DNA of 64,000 bases from Pogostemon cablin (GCA_023678885.1 CM042958.1:12580852-12644851), one strand, 5' to 3'. Shown: positions 34,557 through 47,395, counted from the first letter of the stretch. Made by a program: numbers and translations. The notes: generated from the letters alone by a model not told the origin.

Positions 34557-36460
34557 TTTTAAGCTCTCTTCTGTACATACTATTTACACCTTTTCGAATA
34601 TGTTACATTTGTTCATAAATAAATTCGTGCACTTATTTGTTCTTACCTTTATATCTTTGAATTTTATATTACAACAAACGCACAAACGTACCTTATAAAT
34701 CACCTTTTAGTTCGAGTATTACGAAGTAAGGTACTTTATACTAGTGAATATGAAAAGTATGAACTTAAGCATAGCACACAGATTAATGTGAATTAAGTGT
34801 TTTCCAAGTTAATATTTTATATTTTTTGAGTTAATGCTTAAAATAAACTAAATTTAAGTAAATGAACTATTCTACCTGGATGACGTTGTGACAAAGCATC
34901 ACGTCACTTATTAGTTATTACGCAGACCAACTCTATTTATAACTTTTTTTTCTTTCTACAAATTAACAAATGGATGTCTAATTGTCTATATATGATCTCA
35001 ATGGTCATTTCCTCAATATAATTTTTTTAAAAATTACTCCTACTACTTATTATAAAAGATATTATAATTTTTTTATTTATAGTATAAATTGCTTATAAAA
35101 TAATTGAGTGATTCTTGTGCGAAACCATGTCGGAAACTCCACTAAACCAAATTATTTAGTAATCAAAAGCAGCGCATATCTCGCATATCTCAAGCAGTAA
35201 AATACGCTGCCATTAATTTAAGTGTGCTAAGGTTTTTCTTTTTCTTATCGCTCGTTTCTTAAGTAAGAGTTAATATATATTATTTAATTAATTTTTAAAT
35301 GTTTTATTGTTCATAATTAAACTTATTTTAAAAATGTTATAAAATTTTTATTTATTTTATAAATTAATTATAAAATAGTATAGTTGAACAAATATAATTT
35401 TTTATTGATCATGTATTTCTTTATAAAAATACTATCACTTTTCTATAATTAAATACTCACTTTTTGTTGAAATGTTATAATAATTTATTCGTTATACTAA
35501 TTATTCATAGAATAATTTAATTGAGACATTATCACTTTTGATTGATCAAATATCACTGTTTATTAAAAAAATTATTACTTTTTTTTATTAATCTTAATAT
35601 TTGATCATGAAATAGTTTAATTGGCTGACTATCACTTTTCATTAAAAAAATATATCATTTTTTATTACAAATGTTATCACATTTGTTAACACTTTGATTC
35701 GTGATACTAATTGTTCATAAAATAATCCAATTAAAATGGTTATCACTTTTTCCTTATTGAGTAGCACTTTTATTAAAATTGTTATCAACTTTCTATAATT
35801 TCTACATATTGTTCATTAAATAGTTCAATTGAACATAGTATAATTTTTCTTGATCATGCATCACTTTATTATATTGAAAATATCATCACTTCTAATTCAT
35901 TCTACAAATAATTCATTTCATAGTTACATTTTTTTAATAAGGTATTACTTTCTATAAAAATGTTACCACTTTTTATTCTTCATATAAAATTTTCATAAAA
36001 TTACTAATAATTCAATTGGAAATGTATTACTTTCTTCTAATCGGATATCACATTTTATATAAAATATTTAAAATAGAAATTCATATCGTAATTTTTTCAA
36101 GTCAATAGTATTATTAAAAAAAATTAATTAAAGTTACTTTGAATTAGTAAAAAACTAAATTTAAATGAAAATAAAAATTTTAAAAACCTCTTGTCTGAAA
36201 GATAGTCGAGCCACCGACCACACTCCCCAGCCCTAATCATTATGGCTACGTACAATTACAGAGAAGTGCTCATCGTATATGTTAAATGCGGGTTTTCAAA
36301 TATTCAATGGAACTCTATCACACGAAATGGAATCCATTTACTACACTGCTATTAATGTTTTGGAGTAAGATAATTTTTTTATTAAAATATTATTTATATA
36401 CATATACACGTTTTAAGGAAGTCTTCAAATGAAATGGCATGTGACTGGCTGACTGTCATA
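34557..36460. other. AT-rich DNA, includes TATCACTTTT-rich repeat
   Basis: No gene. About 35280-36110 consists of loosely repeated blocks of the kind TTATCACTTTT, TTGATCATG and AATTGTTCATAAAATA, also seen in the Mutator-type MITE at 62829-63077, so it is probably a larger decayed relative. Confidence 0.5.
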
Positions 36461-36717
36461 TACTCCCTCCGTCCCATTCTTATAGTTACGTTTGCATTTT
36501 GCATGAGGATTAATGAATACAGTATTTTAATGTGTATTGAGATGAGAGAAATAATATTTTAATGTAAAGTAGATAGGTGTATTAGTATGATGTGTAGGTT
36601 CATGGAGAGAGAAATAATTAATTTGTATAAGTCTCTTTTACTAAAAAGGAAAATGTAAAGATTGAAATGATGCTCTTAAAATGAAAATATGTAAAGATTG
36701 AAATGAGACGGAGGAAA
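36461..36717. mobile_element. Stowaway-like MITE
   Basis: Starts TACTCCCTCCGTCCC and ends GAGACGGAGGA; TA target at the left. The body has the ATTTTAATGTAAAGTAG block shared with the other copies. No coding capacity. Confidence 0.8.
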
Positions 36718-36856
36718 CAAATTTTATGTAAATGACAAAACCTAAAAAAACAAAATGTGTAAAATTTAATATTCCCCATCCTCAATACGTTTATTATAAG
36801 TATTTTCTTCGCGACTACAAAGTAGTAAATCTGAAGAACGTATTAACATTGGAGGA

Positions 36857-36858
<2 letters not shown>

Positions 36859-36942
<84 letters not shown>
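36859..36942. repeat. (TA)n microsatellite joined to a T tract
   Basis: About 50 bp of TA dinucleotides (36859-36908) runs directly into about 35 T. The length is likely polymorphic. Confidence 0.95.
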
Positions 36943-36943
<1 letters not shown>

Positions 36944-37310
36944 GAAGATAAGATATGCACGATAAAAGAAGATAATTGGAGTATTATGACATCCTCTCCA
37001 CAGGAATGTGTAGGGTCCCCGAAAGATACGCTCCTTGATTTGATTGAACCACTACATAGGGTCATGTCACATCTCTTGTCACAGAATATACAAGTTTGTT
37101 ATCTTTACGTACGTACTCCGTTCGTATTTGTGTTCATTTTATCATTTTGATTCGTCTCAAAATAATAATTTTTTTTAGATTGATGTGACACATAATAGAC
37201 CTATGACAACACTAATACAACTACTCAATACACATTAAAATATTATTTCTCTCACCTCATTACATATTCAAATATTATACTCCTTAATACACGTGAATAA
37301 AGTAAGCGGA

Positions 37311-37550
37311 TACTCTCTCTGTCTTGTGTCAATGTTTACGTTTACTTTTTGCACGTTGATTAAGAAGTATAATATTTTAATAGATAGTGGGTGGAAAAAT
37401 ATAATATTTAATGTAAAGTAGGTAGGTGTATTAATATTGGATGATATATTAATTGTTTTAGGTGAGTCCATATTCCAAAAAGAAAAACGTAAACATTGAA
37501 AGGGACGCGCAAAATAGAAACGTAAATATTGAAATGAGATGGAGGGAGTA
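37311..37550. mobile_element. Stowaway-like MITE, subfamily shared with 59662-59903
   Basis: TA at both ends, TACTCTCTCTGTC to GGAGGGAGTA. Internally it is almost the same as the copy at 59662-59903 (TGTTTACGTT, GATATATTAATTGTTTTAGG, GGGACGCGCAAAATAGAAAC). A partial unit of another Stowaway lies directly upstream (about 37145-37308). Confidence 0.85.
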
Positions 37551-37635
37551 CATATTAGAGTGACGGAAAGAATATACTCTTTCCTTATGAAAATTGTTGT
37601 TATTTACGTAGAGACCAATTTGCTTTTTTATTTAA

Positions 37636-37886
37636 TACTCTCCCATCACACCTGGTAAATTTTTTGGTATGTAAATTAAGGAATATAATATTTAATGTAT
37701 AGATAATGAGAGAGAAATAATATTTTAATATAAAGTGAGTAAATGTATTAGTGTGGTGTGTGGGTCCTATAGGGATATATTAATTGTTTTATGTGGATCT
37801 CTTTTACTAAAAAGGGAAATACACCTCTTATGTTGGGAGGGACGAAAATGGCAAAATGCACTTCTTGTGATGAGACGTAGGGAGTA
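37636..37886. mobile_element. Stowaway-like MITE
   Basis: TACTCTCCCATC to GACGTAGGGAGTA with TA at both ends; body has the usual GAGAGAGAAATAATATTTTAAT block. Confidence 0.75.
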
Positions 37887-37910
37887 TATATTATTAAACA
37901 ATTCAAATTT

Positions 37911-38102
37911 ACTCTTTTCGTCCCACCAAAAGATTGTTTTTACTTTTTACACCTGGATTAAGAAATATTATTATTTAATGTGTAATTGATAATTATATTA
38001 GTAGAAGTGTGAACCCCATATTTTAATTACATTAGTGAGTATGATCGAGTTTCATGTGTGTTAAAAATAAAATAAGACTCTTTAGATGAGGCGGAAGGAA
38101 TA
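37911..38102. mobile_element. Stowaway-like MITE, degenerate
   Basis: CTCTTTTCGTCCCACC at the left and GATGAGGCGGAAGGAATA at the right resemble eroded Stowaway ends. Confidence 0.55.
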
Positions 38103-38505
38103 TTTATTTATTTATATATATAAAAGTAAATAAATAATTTATCATACCACTTTATTTTTTAAAGAAATGCCATTCTTATCTAATATCCCTTCTCTTCCCA
38201 AAATTGTTTTTACCCGTTTCATTTTAATTTGGTCTATAGAAGTTTTTATCTTCTAAAAACATGTGAAAAAATCAAAACAACAATCCTTTTTCATAGACTC
38301 ATACACTTTAACCCCTTTTTTTTTTAACTCTACTAACACACATAAAATAGTTTATCATTTAATTATTAAAAATAAAAATAAAATTCACAATACTTCTAAA
38401 AAATTACAATTTTCTTAACTATCGAGTCCAGTTAAAGGTGAAAACTTTTCGAGACGGAGAAAATTAATAACTTGAATTATCATTTACTTTATTATTTAAA
38501 AAATT

Positions 38506-38868
38506 ATTCCCTCTGTCTCCTTAAAGGGTATGTTTTGCTTTTTGTTTGTGGATTAAAGAGAATTATTATTTATTAAAGGGTATGTTTTGCTTTTTGCATG
38601 GGAATTAAGGAGAATTATTATTTAATTTGTAGTGATTAGTTTTATTAGTGGGTGTGTGGCCCCATATTTTAATTGTATTAGTGGGTGTGTGGTAGCGTAG
38701 ATCCCATATATATATATAAAAGAAAATGAGAAATATTATACTTTTATTTTATTAATCAATCTCAACAATTTCATTAACTTTTTCCCCTACTATTTCTTAC
38801 AAATACTAAAATACATTAAAAATATTTTTTCTTAATTCACGTCCAAGTATTTTGGGACAACGGGAGTA
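38506..38868. mobile_element. Stowaway-like MITE with internal 52-bp tandem duplication
   Basis: ATTCCCTCTGTCTCC at the left and ACGGGAGTAGT at the right. Two units beginning TTAAAGGGTATGTTTTGC (38521 and 38573) repeat with a period of 52 bp, differing at a few positions. Confidence 0.7.
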
Positions 38869-40065
38869 GTAAATTTTGCACGAGTTCAAATTTAGGGAGA
38901 GCGTGTTTTGATTTAAATTAATAAATAAAGGGGTATAATTTTTTTAAAAAAAGTGACACTAAAATAAAGGAAAAGGATAATTTGAGAACGATATGTTTTG
39001 TGCGATACGAATTACTAACCAAAACCCTAAACCCTTGCTTAATTATTTTGAAAGTGATTAATTATTATTGTTAAATAATCCACATAATTGGTTATTAAAT
39101 TATTGACATTCTATTCCTTTTACAAATAGTACTACTGGGTCCTAAATGTGAAACATCTCAGTTATAATGGGCCCAAAGTCCATAAACAAATCTAGTGGGC
39201 TCTAATTTGGAATCATGGCCAACCCATCGAGCCCAACACAACTTTAAAAAGGGTAACCATCTCTTTAATGTCATTGATGATCGTTTACTATTATTGTTCC
39301 ATTTATTTAATCAATTTTATTGAATTTTGGGAAATTTTTAAATAACAAAAAAGATGTAAAGTAATGTTGGGTGTGTTAATTAAAAGTGAAATTTTTATTT
39401 ATTAATTTTTTTTTTAATCAAAAAGTGAAATGAAAAATGTGAAAAATGTCATGAAAGGGAGGAGTATGTCTCAATGTGACTTAATCTCTCTCCAGCATTA
39501 TAACCTTTTCTAAAAAAATCATGGGATTAATTTCTTTATTCAACAATTTATGTTTCATTAATATTTAATAATATAAAAAATTTATACCCAAATAAATAAA
39601 TAATCAATTAACTATTAGAATAAGTGGGGTTAATCTAAAAGTAATAGTAACACGTCTCAATGACTGAAACATACAAGTTTGAAACACTTAATTTTTATGT
39701 TCATTTTTATTTTTTCTTTTATTGTGCACTTATAATTTTTAAAAAATTTAAAATTAGTTTAGAAGCTCATAATAAGCAAGATTTCTCCAACATGACATTA
39801 GAATTTGCGTTTGAACTTGTCATCCCTTGAGAAACTCTTCGTTGAACTTCAAAATTAAGTTTTTCTTATTCAACCTCACAACTAATAATTATAGAATTCT
39901 CATTAATATGATCATTAATAAATTCTAAGAAAATAATTAAATGGGCTAAACAATTTCAATGATTGTTGATGACAAAGACCATCAAGGAGGAGTTAACATA
40001 TATAAACACACTAATGAGTAATATTAAAATTAACTTTGGAAAAGAAAGATGAAAGCAATTTATTG
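38869..40065. other. Intergenic AT-rich DNA
   Basis: No gene recognised. Site II-like AGCCCA/TGGGCY motifs cluster at 39165-39235 without a visible gene nearby on either side; significance unclear. Confidence 0.4.
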
Positions 40066-40509
40066 TTACACACCCGATTTTGGTGCAAAAAGGTGGAATC
40101 GCCCACCTACACCTCCATACCCGGACTCAATAGAGTAGTATAGAGGTAAATCGTGATAACTCAGCTGATCAATAGAGGTTAAATCACTATCCGCACTATC
40201 CAAGAAATCATTGGGAGGGTGATGATAATTGCGGCTTGGAGTAATCCAATCCCAATGATGATGATAACTTAATCCCTGTTTGGTATCCTTGTTACTACTG
40301 CTTCTGAAAACTGCTCCGATGAGCTTCCTAATCTTGGACGGCGGTTTCTTCTGGGGCGGCGGCGGTCGGCGGTCGGAAAGATGTGGCATGGAGAGAGTTC
40401 TTGAACAGAGGGCTGAGTTCACCAGTTTCTCCAACGCTTTCAACTCGAACGAGTCGTAGAGTGAGCTCCCACAATCCCAAATCACACATTTTGATGATTG
40501 CTCATCCAT
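40066..40509 (-). CDS. Small plant protein of unknown function, 147 aa
   Basis: Single exon, ATG at 40509 and TAA at 40066. N-terminus MDEQSSKCVIWDCGSSLYDS, then FELKALEKLVNSA, SRTLSMPHLSDRR, a proline-rich PPPPQKKPP and KIRKLIGAVFR, and a His/Ser/Tyr-rich tail. The WDCGSxLYDSFEL plus SMPHL layout is one I associate with a plant-specific family of uncharacterised proteins, but I cannot name it. The basic KIRKLIGAVFR segment could bind membrane or nucleic acid. Composition and a well-placed ATG make a real gene likely. Convergent or tandem partners are not close. Confidence 0.75.
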   Translation of the reverse strand: MDEQSSKCVIWDCGSSLYDSFELKALEKLVNSALCSRTLSMPHLSDRRPPPPQKKPPSKIRKLIGAVFRSSSNKDTKQGLSYHHHWDWITPSRNYHHPPNDFLDSADSDLTSIDQLSYHDLPLYYSIESGYGGVGGRFHLFAPKSGV

Positions 40510-40854
40510 TACAATTTACATCAAGATTCTTCGATCGATCGATTCATCATGTATGTTTATGTGTGTGCAGATTCGTGTAGAAGTAGTTGGTCAACTCAGT
40601 AATCAGTATTTATGATTGGTGATGATAGTTGAACAGTTGAAGGTTAAATTACTATTATATGGGATTTGGAAAGATTATGCTGTGAGGAAAATATGCTATA
40701 TTTCTTAATTATTTATAAATTCTGCATCCTTCATTATAGATTAATCCAGATTTTTTTTTTAGTTCTCGTAATATAAACAGCTATTGTGTAGGGGTGTTGG
40801 AGGTGTAATGAGTTGGCAGAGCAAACACAATTGTTCAAGTTTCTATAGAATATT

Positions 40855-41085
40855 ATCGAGCTTCAAAATATATTTGACTTTGTATAATAAGCTATTGAGC
40901 CAAACTTGAACAAGTTTTAATCGAGCAAATTTCGAGTAGTTTAATAATTTTATTCTTATTTTACCGATTTTCATGTATTGAGTTCGAGCTCTAATTAAGC
41001 TTTTAATATTATAGCAAACACAAAAGTGTGTTCATATTTTATCAAATCAAGCTTGTACCGAACTATATCGACTCTAGTAAGAAAT
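40855..41085. repeat. Dispersed repeat, copy 1
   Basis: Shares blocks GAGC...CTTGAACAAGTTTTAATC, GTAGTTTRATAATTTT, GATTTTCATGKATYGAG and ACACAAAAG with 47140-47395 in the same order and orientation. No ends or coding capacity recognised. Confidence 0.65.
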
Positions 41086-41755
41086 AGTTTGATTTAATTT
41101 TAATCCATTAATTTGTGAGGTAATTAATTGTGATTAATGGGTAAGAATTGTGGGTCATTAATTAGGTTATGTGGTTACTGGTTCCAAGTTCCTTCTAACT
41201 AAAATCTCAATACCCTGGGCCCCAACCCCAACATTCTCATCATCTACAATAACTGTGTTATAATGGATAGAATATAATTATTGTTATTTTATAGAATTTT
41301 ACTTAAAATGGGGAGAATGGATAATTTAATAAGTAGTTTAGAATAACTTGAAAATATATCTACTTTTTTTTTTGCATGTCAAAAATTTCAAACAATCGAT
41401 TAATAATTTTTCAAGTGATAATAGTTAATTATTCAGAAATATTAATTTGTCATGTCAAAAAATTACATGTCCGATTTTATTAAATACAATCTTCATAAAG
41501 TTTGCCTAAGAGAATTTTTCTCTTTTATCACTTTTCATAACCAAAAAAAAAAATAAAAAAATCACATCCAATCGTACTCTCATTCCCTCCCAACATATCA
41601 ATTCAATTAGAATCATTACTCTCTTTTGGACAAATTCTCATATTTCAGAAGAAACACTTTTCTTGATACTTTACTTTGATAAATGATATATTAATTATTA
41701 AAGATGCATGATTTTAAAATATTATAATTAACACCTATATTTTATAATAAGGGAA

Positions 41756-42154
41756 GATTACTAGTAGATACACAAAAAAAACTCTTAATTACTATGAGAT
41801 ACAAGCATACAAAAGTATTACTACTAACTACAAAAATATATACTGATATTCCAATATTACCCATATAAATGTGCTGCACATAAATGTTGTGTGCAGCAAG
41901 TGTTCGTGTGCAGCAAGGTGTGCAGTAGAATAAAAGTGTGTGCAGCAAAAAAAAGTGTGTGCAGTAAAAAAATGTGGTGGTCCGGCGGAACTCCGGCCGC
42001 GGCAGTCAACTGCCGCTTAACGGTCGGTCAACGGTGGGTGAGGGGTAGAATTGGTGGTTTAAACGTGAATGTGTTTAGGGGTATATTTGGTATTTTACTT
42101 TAATATTTTATATATAATTATTATTATTTTAAATCAATGTATCTAGTAGTAATT
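41756..42154. mobile_element. Candidate TIR element with GTGTGCAGCA repeats
   Basis: Ends GATTACTAGTAGATACA and, in reverse complement, AATTACTACTAGATACA. Inside lies an array of GTGTGCAGCAA-like units (41890-41970) followed by a GC-rich block. No convincing target duplication, so the class is open. Confidence 0.5.
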
Positions 42155-42288
42155 AGGGTGTACTATTAATAATATAATAATAATTATACTGTAATTATCT
42201 ATGCATAATCATTACTTATATAATAATCATATTTTAATTAAAAAATCAACTTGTTTTACCAATCCGTGTCACAAGAGAACCTCTCTTT

Positions 42289-42291
<3 letters not shown>

Positions 42292-42337
<46 letters not shown>
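42292..42337. repeat. (TA)n microsatellite
   Basis: About 46 bp of uninterrupted TA dinucleotides. Confidence 0.95.
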
Positions 42338-42340
<3 letters not shown>

Positions 42341-42715
42341 TCACATTTTTTTTATGACTATTCTCCATTAAATTTCATTTAAAAAATCTAGATTGACAGA
42401 TAAAAATAAAGTAGAAAGAGAAATAGTACTAATGAAGATAACTACGAAAAGAATAAAAAGAAAATATTAATAACAAAAACATTGCATAAAGGTGGCGTTT
42501 GAGGGCGAAGTTTTGTCTTTGATTAACTGATATACAATTCTCATAATTTCAAATTACAATTAGCTTAATAAATTAATCTCGATGATGCAACACCACAGAC
42601 AAAACTAACTTAACAATAATACCTCCAACAATAATTCATGGATTGAATTAATAAAATTCCAATCAAGAAAATTAGAACCCACCACCAAAATGAGACAAAA
42701 TCCATATAATACTAA

Positions 42716-42775
42716 AATAAACAAACAAACAAACAATAAATAAATAAACAAACAAACAAATAAATAAATAAACAA
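42716..42775. repeat. (AAAC)n/(AAAT)n microsatellite
   Basis: Alternating blocks of AAAC and AAAT tetranucleotides over about 60 bp. Confidence 0.9.
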
Positions 42776-43022
42776 TCTTATTGTGAACCCCCTCATTGGC
42801 ATACATTTTTTCCCCTTTTGTTTAATAATGGTATCAAATTCATATCAATTCAACCTCGTAATTGCCATTGGATTTGGTAGATCTACAATTGAGATGTATT
42901 AGCTTAGACTGCAAGAGTTATTGATCAGAGGAAAGAATGCTGTATTAGTGCAAGTTGTATGATACATTTTGATGGACAAAGGTGGTTTTTTCTTACGAAA
43001 TAAGTGTCATTTTTCTTTCGAT

Positions 43023-46000
43023 TTACGACCCCCTTCCACCCTTTTGCCTCTTCTCTTCCAATGCAGCAGCCTCCTTCAACATGTCCCCTGCATCCTGAAG
43101 CATGTCCAGCTTCGCCAGCGCCACCGACTGCATGTAGAAAGCCGTCGCCCAGTCCGGATACACTATCTGCGCCTGCATTGCGTCTCTTAGCGCCACGTCC
43201 GGTTGATCACTCATCAAGTAACACAGACTACGACGAGCATACACCGTTGGAGACACCATCGTCCCAACGTCTATAAACTGTGGAGTGAGACAGGGAGGGG
43301 GAGTAAGAGAGCATGTCAAGAACAAGAATCAAGATGATTTAAGTTTAAACCTGAGAATAACAATCTATTGCAGTCTTGAAGTCCTTGTCACGAAAAGCAT
43401 AGTCCCCGCGCTTTCTAGCATCCAGCATGTCCCTCATCAGCTGTGTCCATTCCTGGAACGACAACTGCAACGAGGGAAACGAAAGCATTGCTCTAAGCTC
43501 GACGAAAGCATGCACTCTTAATCTTTACATGCTAATTATGACTAGAAATTACCTCATTAGTACCCTCATCATCCCTGTAATGTGTGGTGACCAAGATTTG
43601 GTGGATGGCTGTGAGGTCCATACGGGAGCATGCCTCGCCCATAGGTGAAAGTGGTCGAGTTGGTGTTGATGGGGCATCTTCGTGCTTGGAAATTCCAAGC
43701 ATGACATGGGAAGGCACCTGAAATACAAATGACAATCACATATAGTAGAACCACACAAAATGATCAATTGATATGAGGCCTATTTCAGATACTTACATCT
43801 GATTTTGGCTGTAAAGGAGAAAGAGTAGCAAAAAGATCCTTTATATTAGGCCTCTCCCTAGGTTCATATTGCAAACACTGAGAGGCGAGACCTACGACTA
43901 CCGTTGCTTCTTCCGTAGAAAATTTCCCCTCTAAATGAGAGTCCATCAAAAGAATAATGTTTTTACCACGTATCATATCAAGAGCCTGCACACAGGCATA
44001 GCAAACAATTACAATAGATCAGCTGATTTTCGACTAATTCTTCGTTAGGATGAAATTATTCAGTGCATAGAATAAGTAACTGCATTTTCATTCAACTCTA
44101 GAGGAGCATAATCTCACTATTTTCAACAGGTAACACTATAGTTAGACATGTTGTGTCGACTAGACATACCCTGTAACAATGCAATATGTATCCGATTTCA
44201 TAACAAAGACAAAGCAAATCGACAAGTTAGACCAAAATATCCACTGCATACTCCAAATTAAGGCAGCAATAGAAAGAACTTACATGACTTGGAGGTATGT
44301 GTTTTCCACTCAGAAGATCCAAGAGGACAGTTCCAAAGCTGTACATGACACTTTCCGGGGTTACCCTTCCTACAAAACGCATAACGAGGATCGTTCAAAT
44401 TAGGCTTGCTGTGATACGACTAGTTATTATTGCACATCGGGCCAAATGTTAGGATAGGAAATCAGTCACCTTTAAGTTCAAAGGGCTTTCCCTACGAACA
44501 CTGGAATTAGTTTGGTAGTAAGAGACTTATTTTTTTCCGTTTCAATGACTTTTTCTGAGTTTTAAGGCCTTGAATATTTCCTAGAGTCTAAGCTATACTA
44601 TTGATCATGTGAAGATGTGCTGTCATCCATTAAGTCGATTAAAATTTGAACTGTCTCGTAGTCGAAATTAGTGATACAGATTCCTAGGACACAATTCTAG
44701 TGAAAATGATGATTTGAAATTAAGAACTACAAAGTCCATGTCCAGCGAGCGAACAAGACCGAGTTCTAACTAAACTTAGCAAGCCAGATGATCTATAGCT
44801 TATGCACACCTATGATAATGCATATGAAATCAAGAAAATTAGCAAATAGCATATAATCCACCAATAAAAGGCAAATAGATTCAATTTCAAATCAAACATA
44901 AGAGCTAACATACAAACAGAGCCACACAAATGGAAATGTAAGCTTGGAAAGCTCACCATTTTTCAAATACTCAGGGGGGGTGTATGCAAGATTCGTGCTA
45001 TAACTCTTCCCATCCCGACTATTTTTCATCAGCCCAAAACACGAAAGCCGAGGATCTCCATCCTGAGAAAAACATAGTTCACATCAATGTCTGCACAATG
45101 ACACGTAGAGAGGGTCATGCTCGTTAAAACGAAAAGGCTGGTTTGCACCATTACCTCATCAAAGAGGACTCTGTAGGCATTGAGGTCGTGATACAACGAA
45201 CGACCTTCGTTGCTACAATACTCTAAGGCTTCAGCTATATAAAGTGCTACTCTTAAACGCATGGCCCATTCAATGGTCTGTCTTTCCCCTATTGAATCAG
45301 ACGAATTTCATCAAACAAGCACTCCCACTAGAGTTCAAAGCAAACACATGAACGATTCAAATTGTCACATGCTCATAACAACACCAAACTATAAACCATA
45401 TTCCTGTCATAGCTAGTTCACAGTTTCTATGATTAAGCAGAGAGACTCCAAAAACAGAGAATCATAGTATTATGAAACAAAGCAGGGAAATCACAGCCAA
45501 TGTATATTATATATCAGCTAAATAACTTAAAGAATTACAATGAAATAAATGCTTGGCAAGTGTGTCATTGGGCATGAACTCAGCAACCAACAACCTCTCA
45601 TCACCATCACAGCAATACCCTATCAAGTTCGCCAGCCTCCGGTGCCGGAATTTACCCACTCCCCATGCTTCCTCCTATCAACAAAATCAATCACACAAAA
45701 ATCAAGAAAACCCACAAGCCAAGGGAAACCGCATTACATAACAGTTACTATAAGGAAATTACCGCGAACTGTTTCGGGTCGGGCCAAGCCAACTTGGGAA
45801 ATTTCTTGACGGCGATCCACCGGCGGTTTTGCAACCGCCCCTTGTACACAACATTAGGGGCTTTTTCACCGCTTTCGGAGACTATAAAATCTGGGCTGAA
45901 GTTATTCGTGGCTGCTTTCAGATCAGCAAAGGAGAACTCGGAGAAAGATGGAACCCCAGAGGAAGCGATTCCCGGGTCTGCTCCGCCGCCAGCTGCGGCG

Positions 46001-46092
46001 GCAGGTGGAGGCGGAGGTGGAGGAGCTGCGGTGTGGTTTGGGATCTTTTCCTTTTCTGGGTGCGTCTCTAATCGCGAAAGGCAGCACCCCAT
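43023..46092 (-). CDS. BSK1: Brassinosteroid-signalling kinase BSK1 (receptor-like cytoplasmic pseudokinase)
   Basis: Nine exons on the minus strand: 46092-45763, 45674-45539, 45288-45155, 45062-44957, 44369-44284, 43985-43797, 43717-43553, 43464-43351 and 43277-43023; 1515 nt, 504 aa. It starts MGCCLS, an N-myristoylation/palmitoylation signal for the plasma membrane, followed by a Pro/Ala/Gly linker. The kinase domain begins FSFADLKAATNNFS, with Lys in WIAVKKF; the catalytic loop is YHDLNAY instead of HRD, and the DFG motif is CFG, as in other BSKs considered weak or dead kinases. The C-terminal ~100 residues form TPR repeats (FKTAIDCYSQFIDVGTMVS...). BSK1 relays signals from BRI1 and, with FLS2, in immunity. 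Near-complete agreement with Arabidopsis BSK1 as I recall it. No lesion. Confidence 0.96.
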
Positions 46093-46585
46093 AACTCTCC
46101 CTCTCTCTCTCTCTGATAACTCGTAGCTCTGTTCAATCTTCAAACACACCTCCTTCTCTCTCTATAACTTTCGAGTTCCAAGATTTCTTTCTAAGGAAGA
46201 GAAAAAAGCATTAAGAGACAAAGAAACACAACAGTAGTGTTGAGGCCTGCAACAGTAAAAAGAAAAAGATGGGATCTTTTTTCTGTGCGCTTTCTGGTAA
46301 TCAAGCTCAATCACACTGATGATTCTCTCTCATCAATATTACATGCAGCCACAGGATTTTAATGGCAGACCAGCCTTGATATATGGGGTTGGTTAATTAC
46401 TATGTAACGCGCACAAGGGACCGACAGTCGGCGGTATATTGGAGCTCAACTGGAGCAACCCAACAATGATTTGATGCCATTAATAAGGGGTTAAGAGGAT
46501 TCTTAATGTTGTTGATTAGTGAGAAAAGAGAAATTAAGGAGAGGCATCTTGTCTAGTTGACATATTACGCTCTTATCGTAATCGA

Positions 46586-46591
46586 CACGTG
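46586..46591 (-). promoter_or_regulatory. G-box/ABRE-like CACGTG upstream of BSK1
   Basis: Within ACACGTGGC, about 495 bp upstream of the BSK1 ATG. This core is recognised by bZIP and bHLH factors. A single short match, so its role is uncertain. Confidence 0.35.
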
Positions 46592-47139
46592 GCGCCATCA
46601 GGAAGGATAGAGATGTTATAGCCTCTACTCTATTGATGGACACTTTTCACCGATTGGGATCAATTTTTAGACAATGTTGCTTCGTCTTCTATTAAATTAA
46701 TTAAATATTTATCACGTGTTATAATCAAATGCTAAAATTCAATACATGCCTCAAATTTAATAGTATTTATAGAGTATAGTTTTTTTAATAAAGGAAATAC
46801 CAATTAAATATGAAATATGTAATAGGAATTCAAGTTGACTTTTCAAACCATTTTTTTCTGCTCAATTTTCAGACCATATCACTTTTTTTTTTCTTAATGC
46901 ACTAAATATTCTCAACTATGAAAACTTGCATTTGTATTCACTCAAACATAAATTCCCATGTATGACATTTTTAAAAATATTATTTACAATATTTATAAAT
47001 TGTTACAAGGAACAATCGGACAAGTTAAAAGGATTCATGATTTTATGTGATCCACTTAATTGATATCATCCGCCAAAATAGGAGTGTCTTTAAAGTCAAA
47101 ACTATTTAAAGTTACTTGAAATATTATCCCGTTTCAAAA

Positions 47140-47395
47140 TATATATTTGAATTTATCTGATAAATTATCGAGTCGAGCTTGAACAAGTTTTAATCAAATT
47201 AAACACGGCTGAACTCAAGTAGTTTGATAGTTTTGTACATATTTTATTGATTTTCATGGATCGAGCTCAAGATTCGAGTTGAATTTTTAATGTTATCGAA
47301 CACAAAAGAATGTTCAAGCTTATTTGAAGAGAATATTCTATCAAATCGAACTCATACAAGCTTTTATCAAGTCAAGTATTTAATAATTAAGTTTG
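47140..47395. repeat. Dispersed repeat, copy 2
   Basis: Collinear with 40855-41085; see that entry for the shared blocks. Confidence 0.65.

Larger units (their letters stand above)
40510..43022. other. Intergenic AT-rich DNA with repeats
   Basis: No gene seen. Contains a dispersed repeat (40855-41085), a TIR-bearing candidate element (41756-42154), a (TA)n microsatellite and an (AAAC/AAAT)n microsatellite, and the 3' flank of BSK1. Confidence 0.5.

Noticed and set aside
35280..36110. CRISPR-like or satellite array from the recurring TATCACTTTT words
   Set aside because: Spacing is irregular and blocks are diverged; it fits a decayed MITE better.
42605..42802. ORF with FIYLFVCLF repeats as a membrane peptide
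   Set aside because: It is the translation of the (AAAC/AAAT)n microsatellite.
43004..43276. Plus ORFs over the last BSK1 exon
   Set aside because: Antisense shadows of the TPR-coding exon.
45665..46126. 153-codon plus ORF
   Set aside because: Antisense of BSK1 exon 1; the Gly-rich run is the complement of the Pro/Ala linker.
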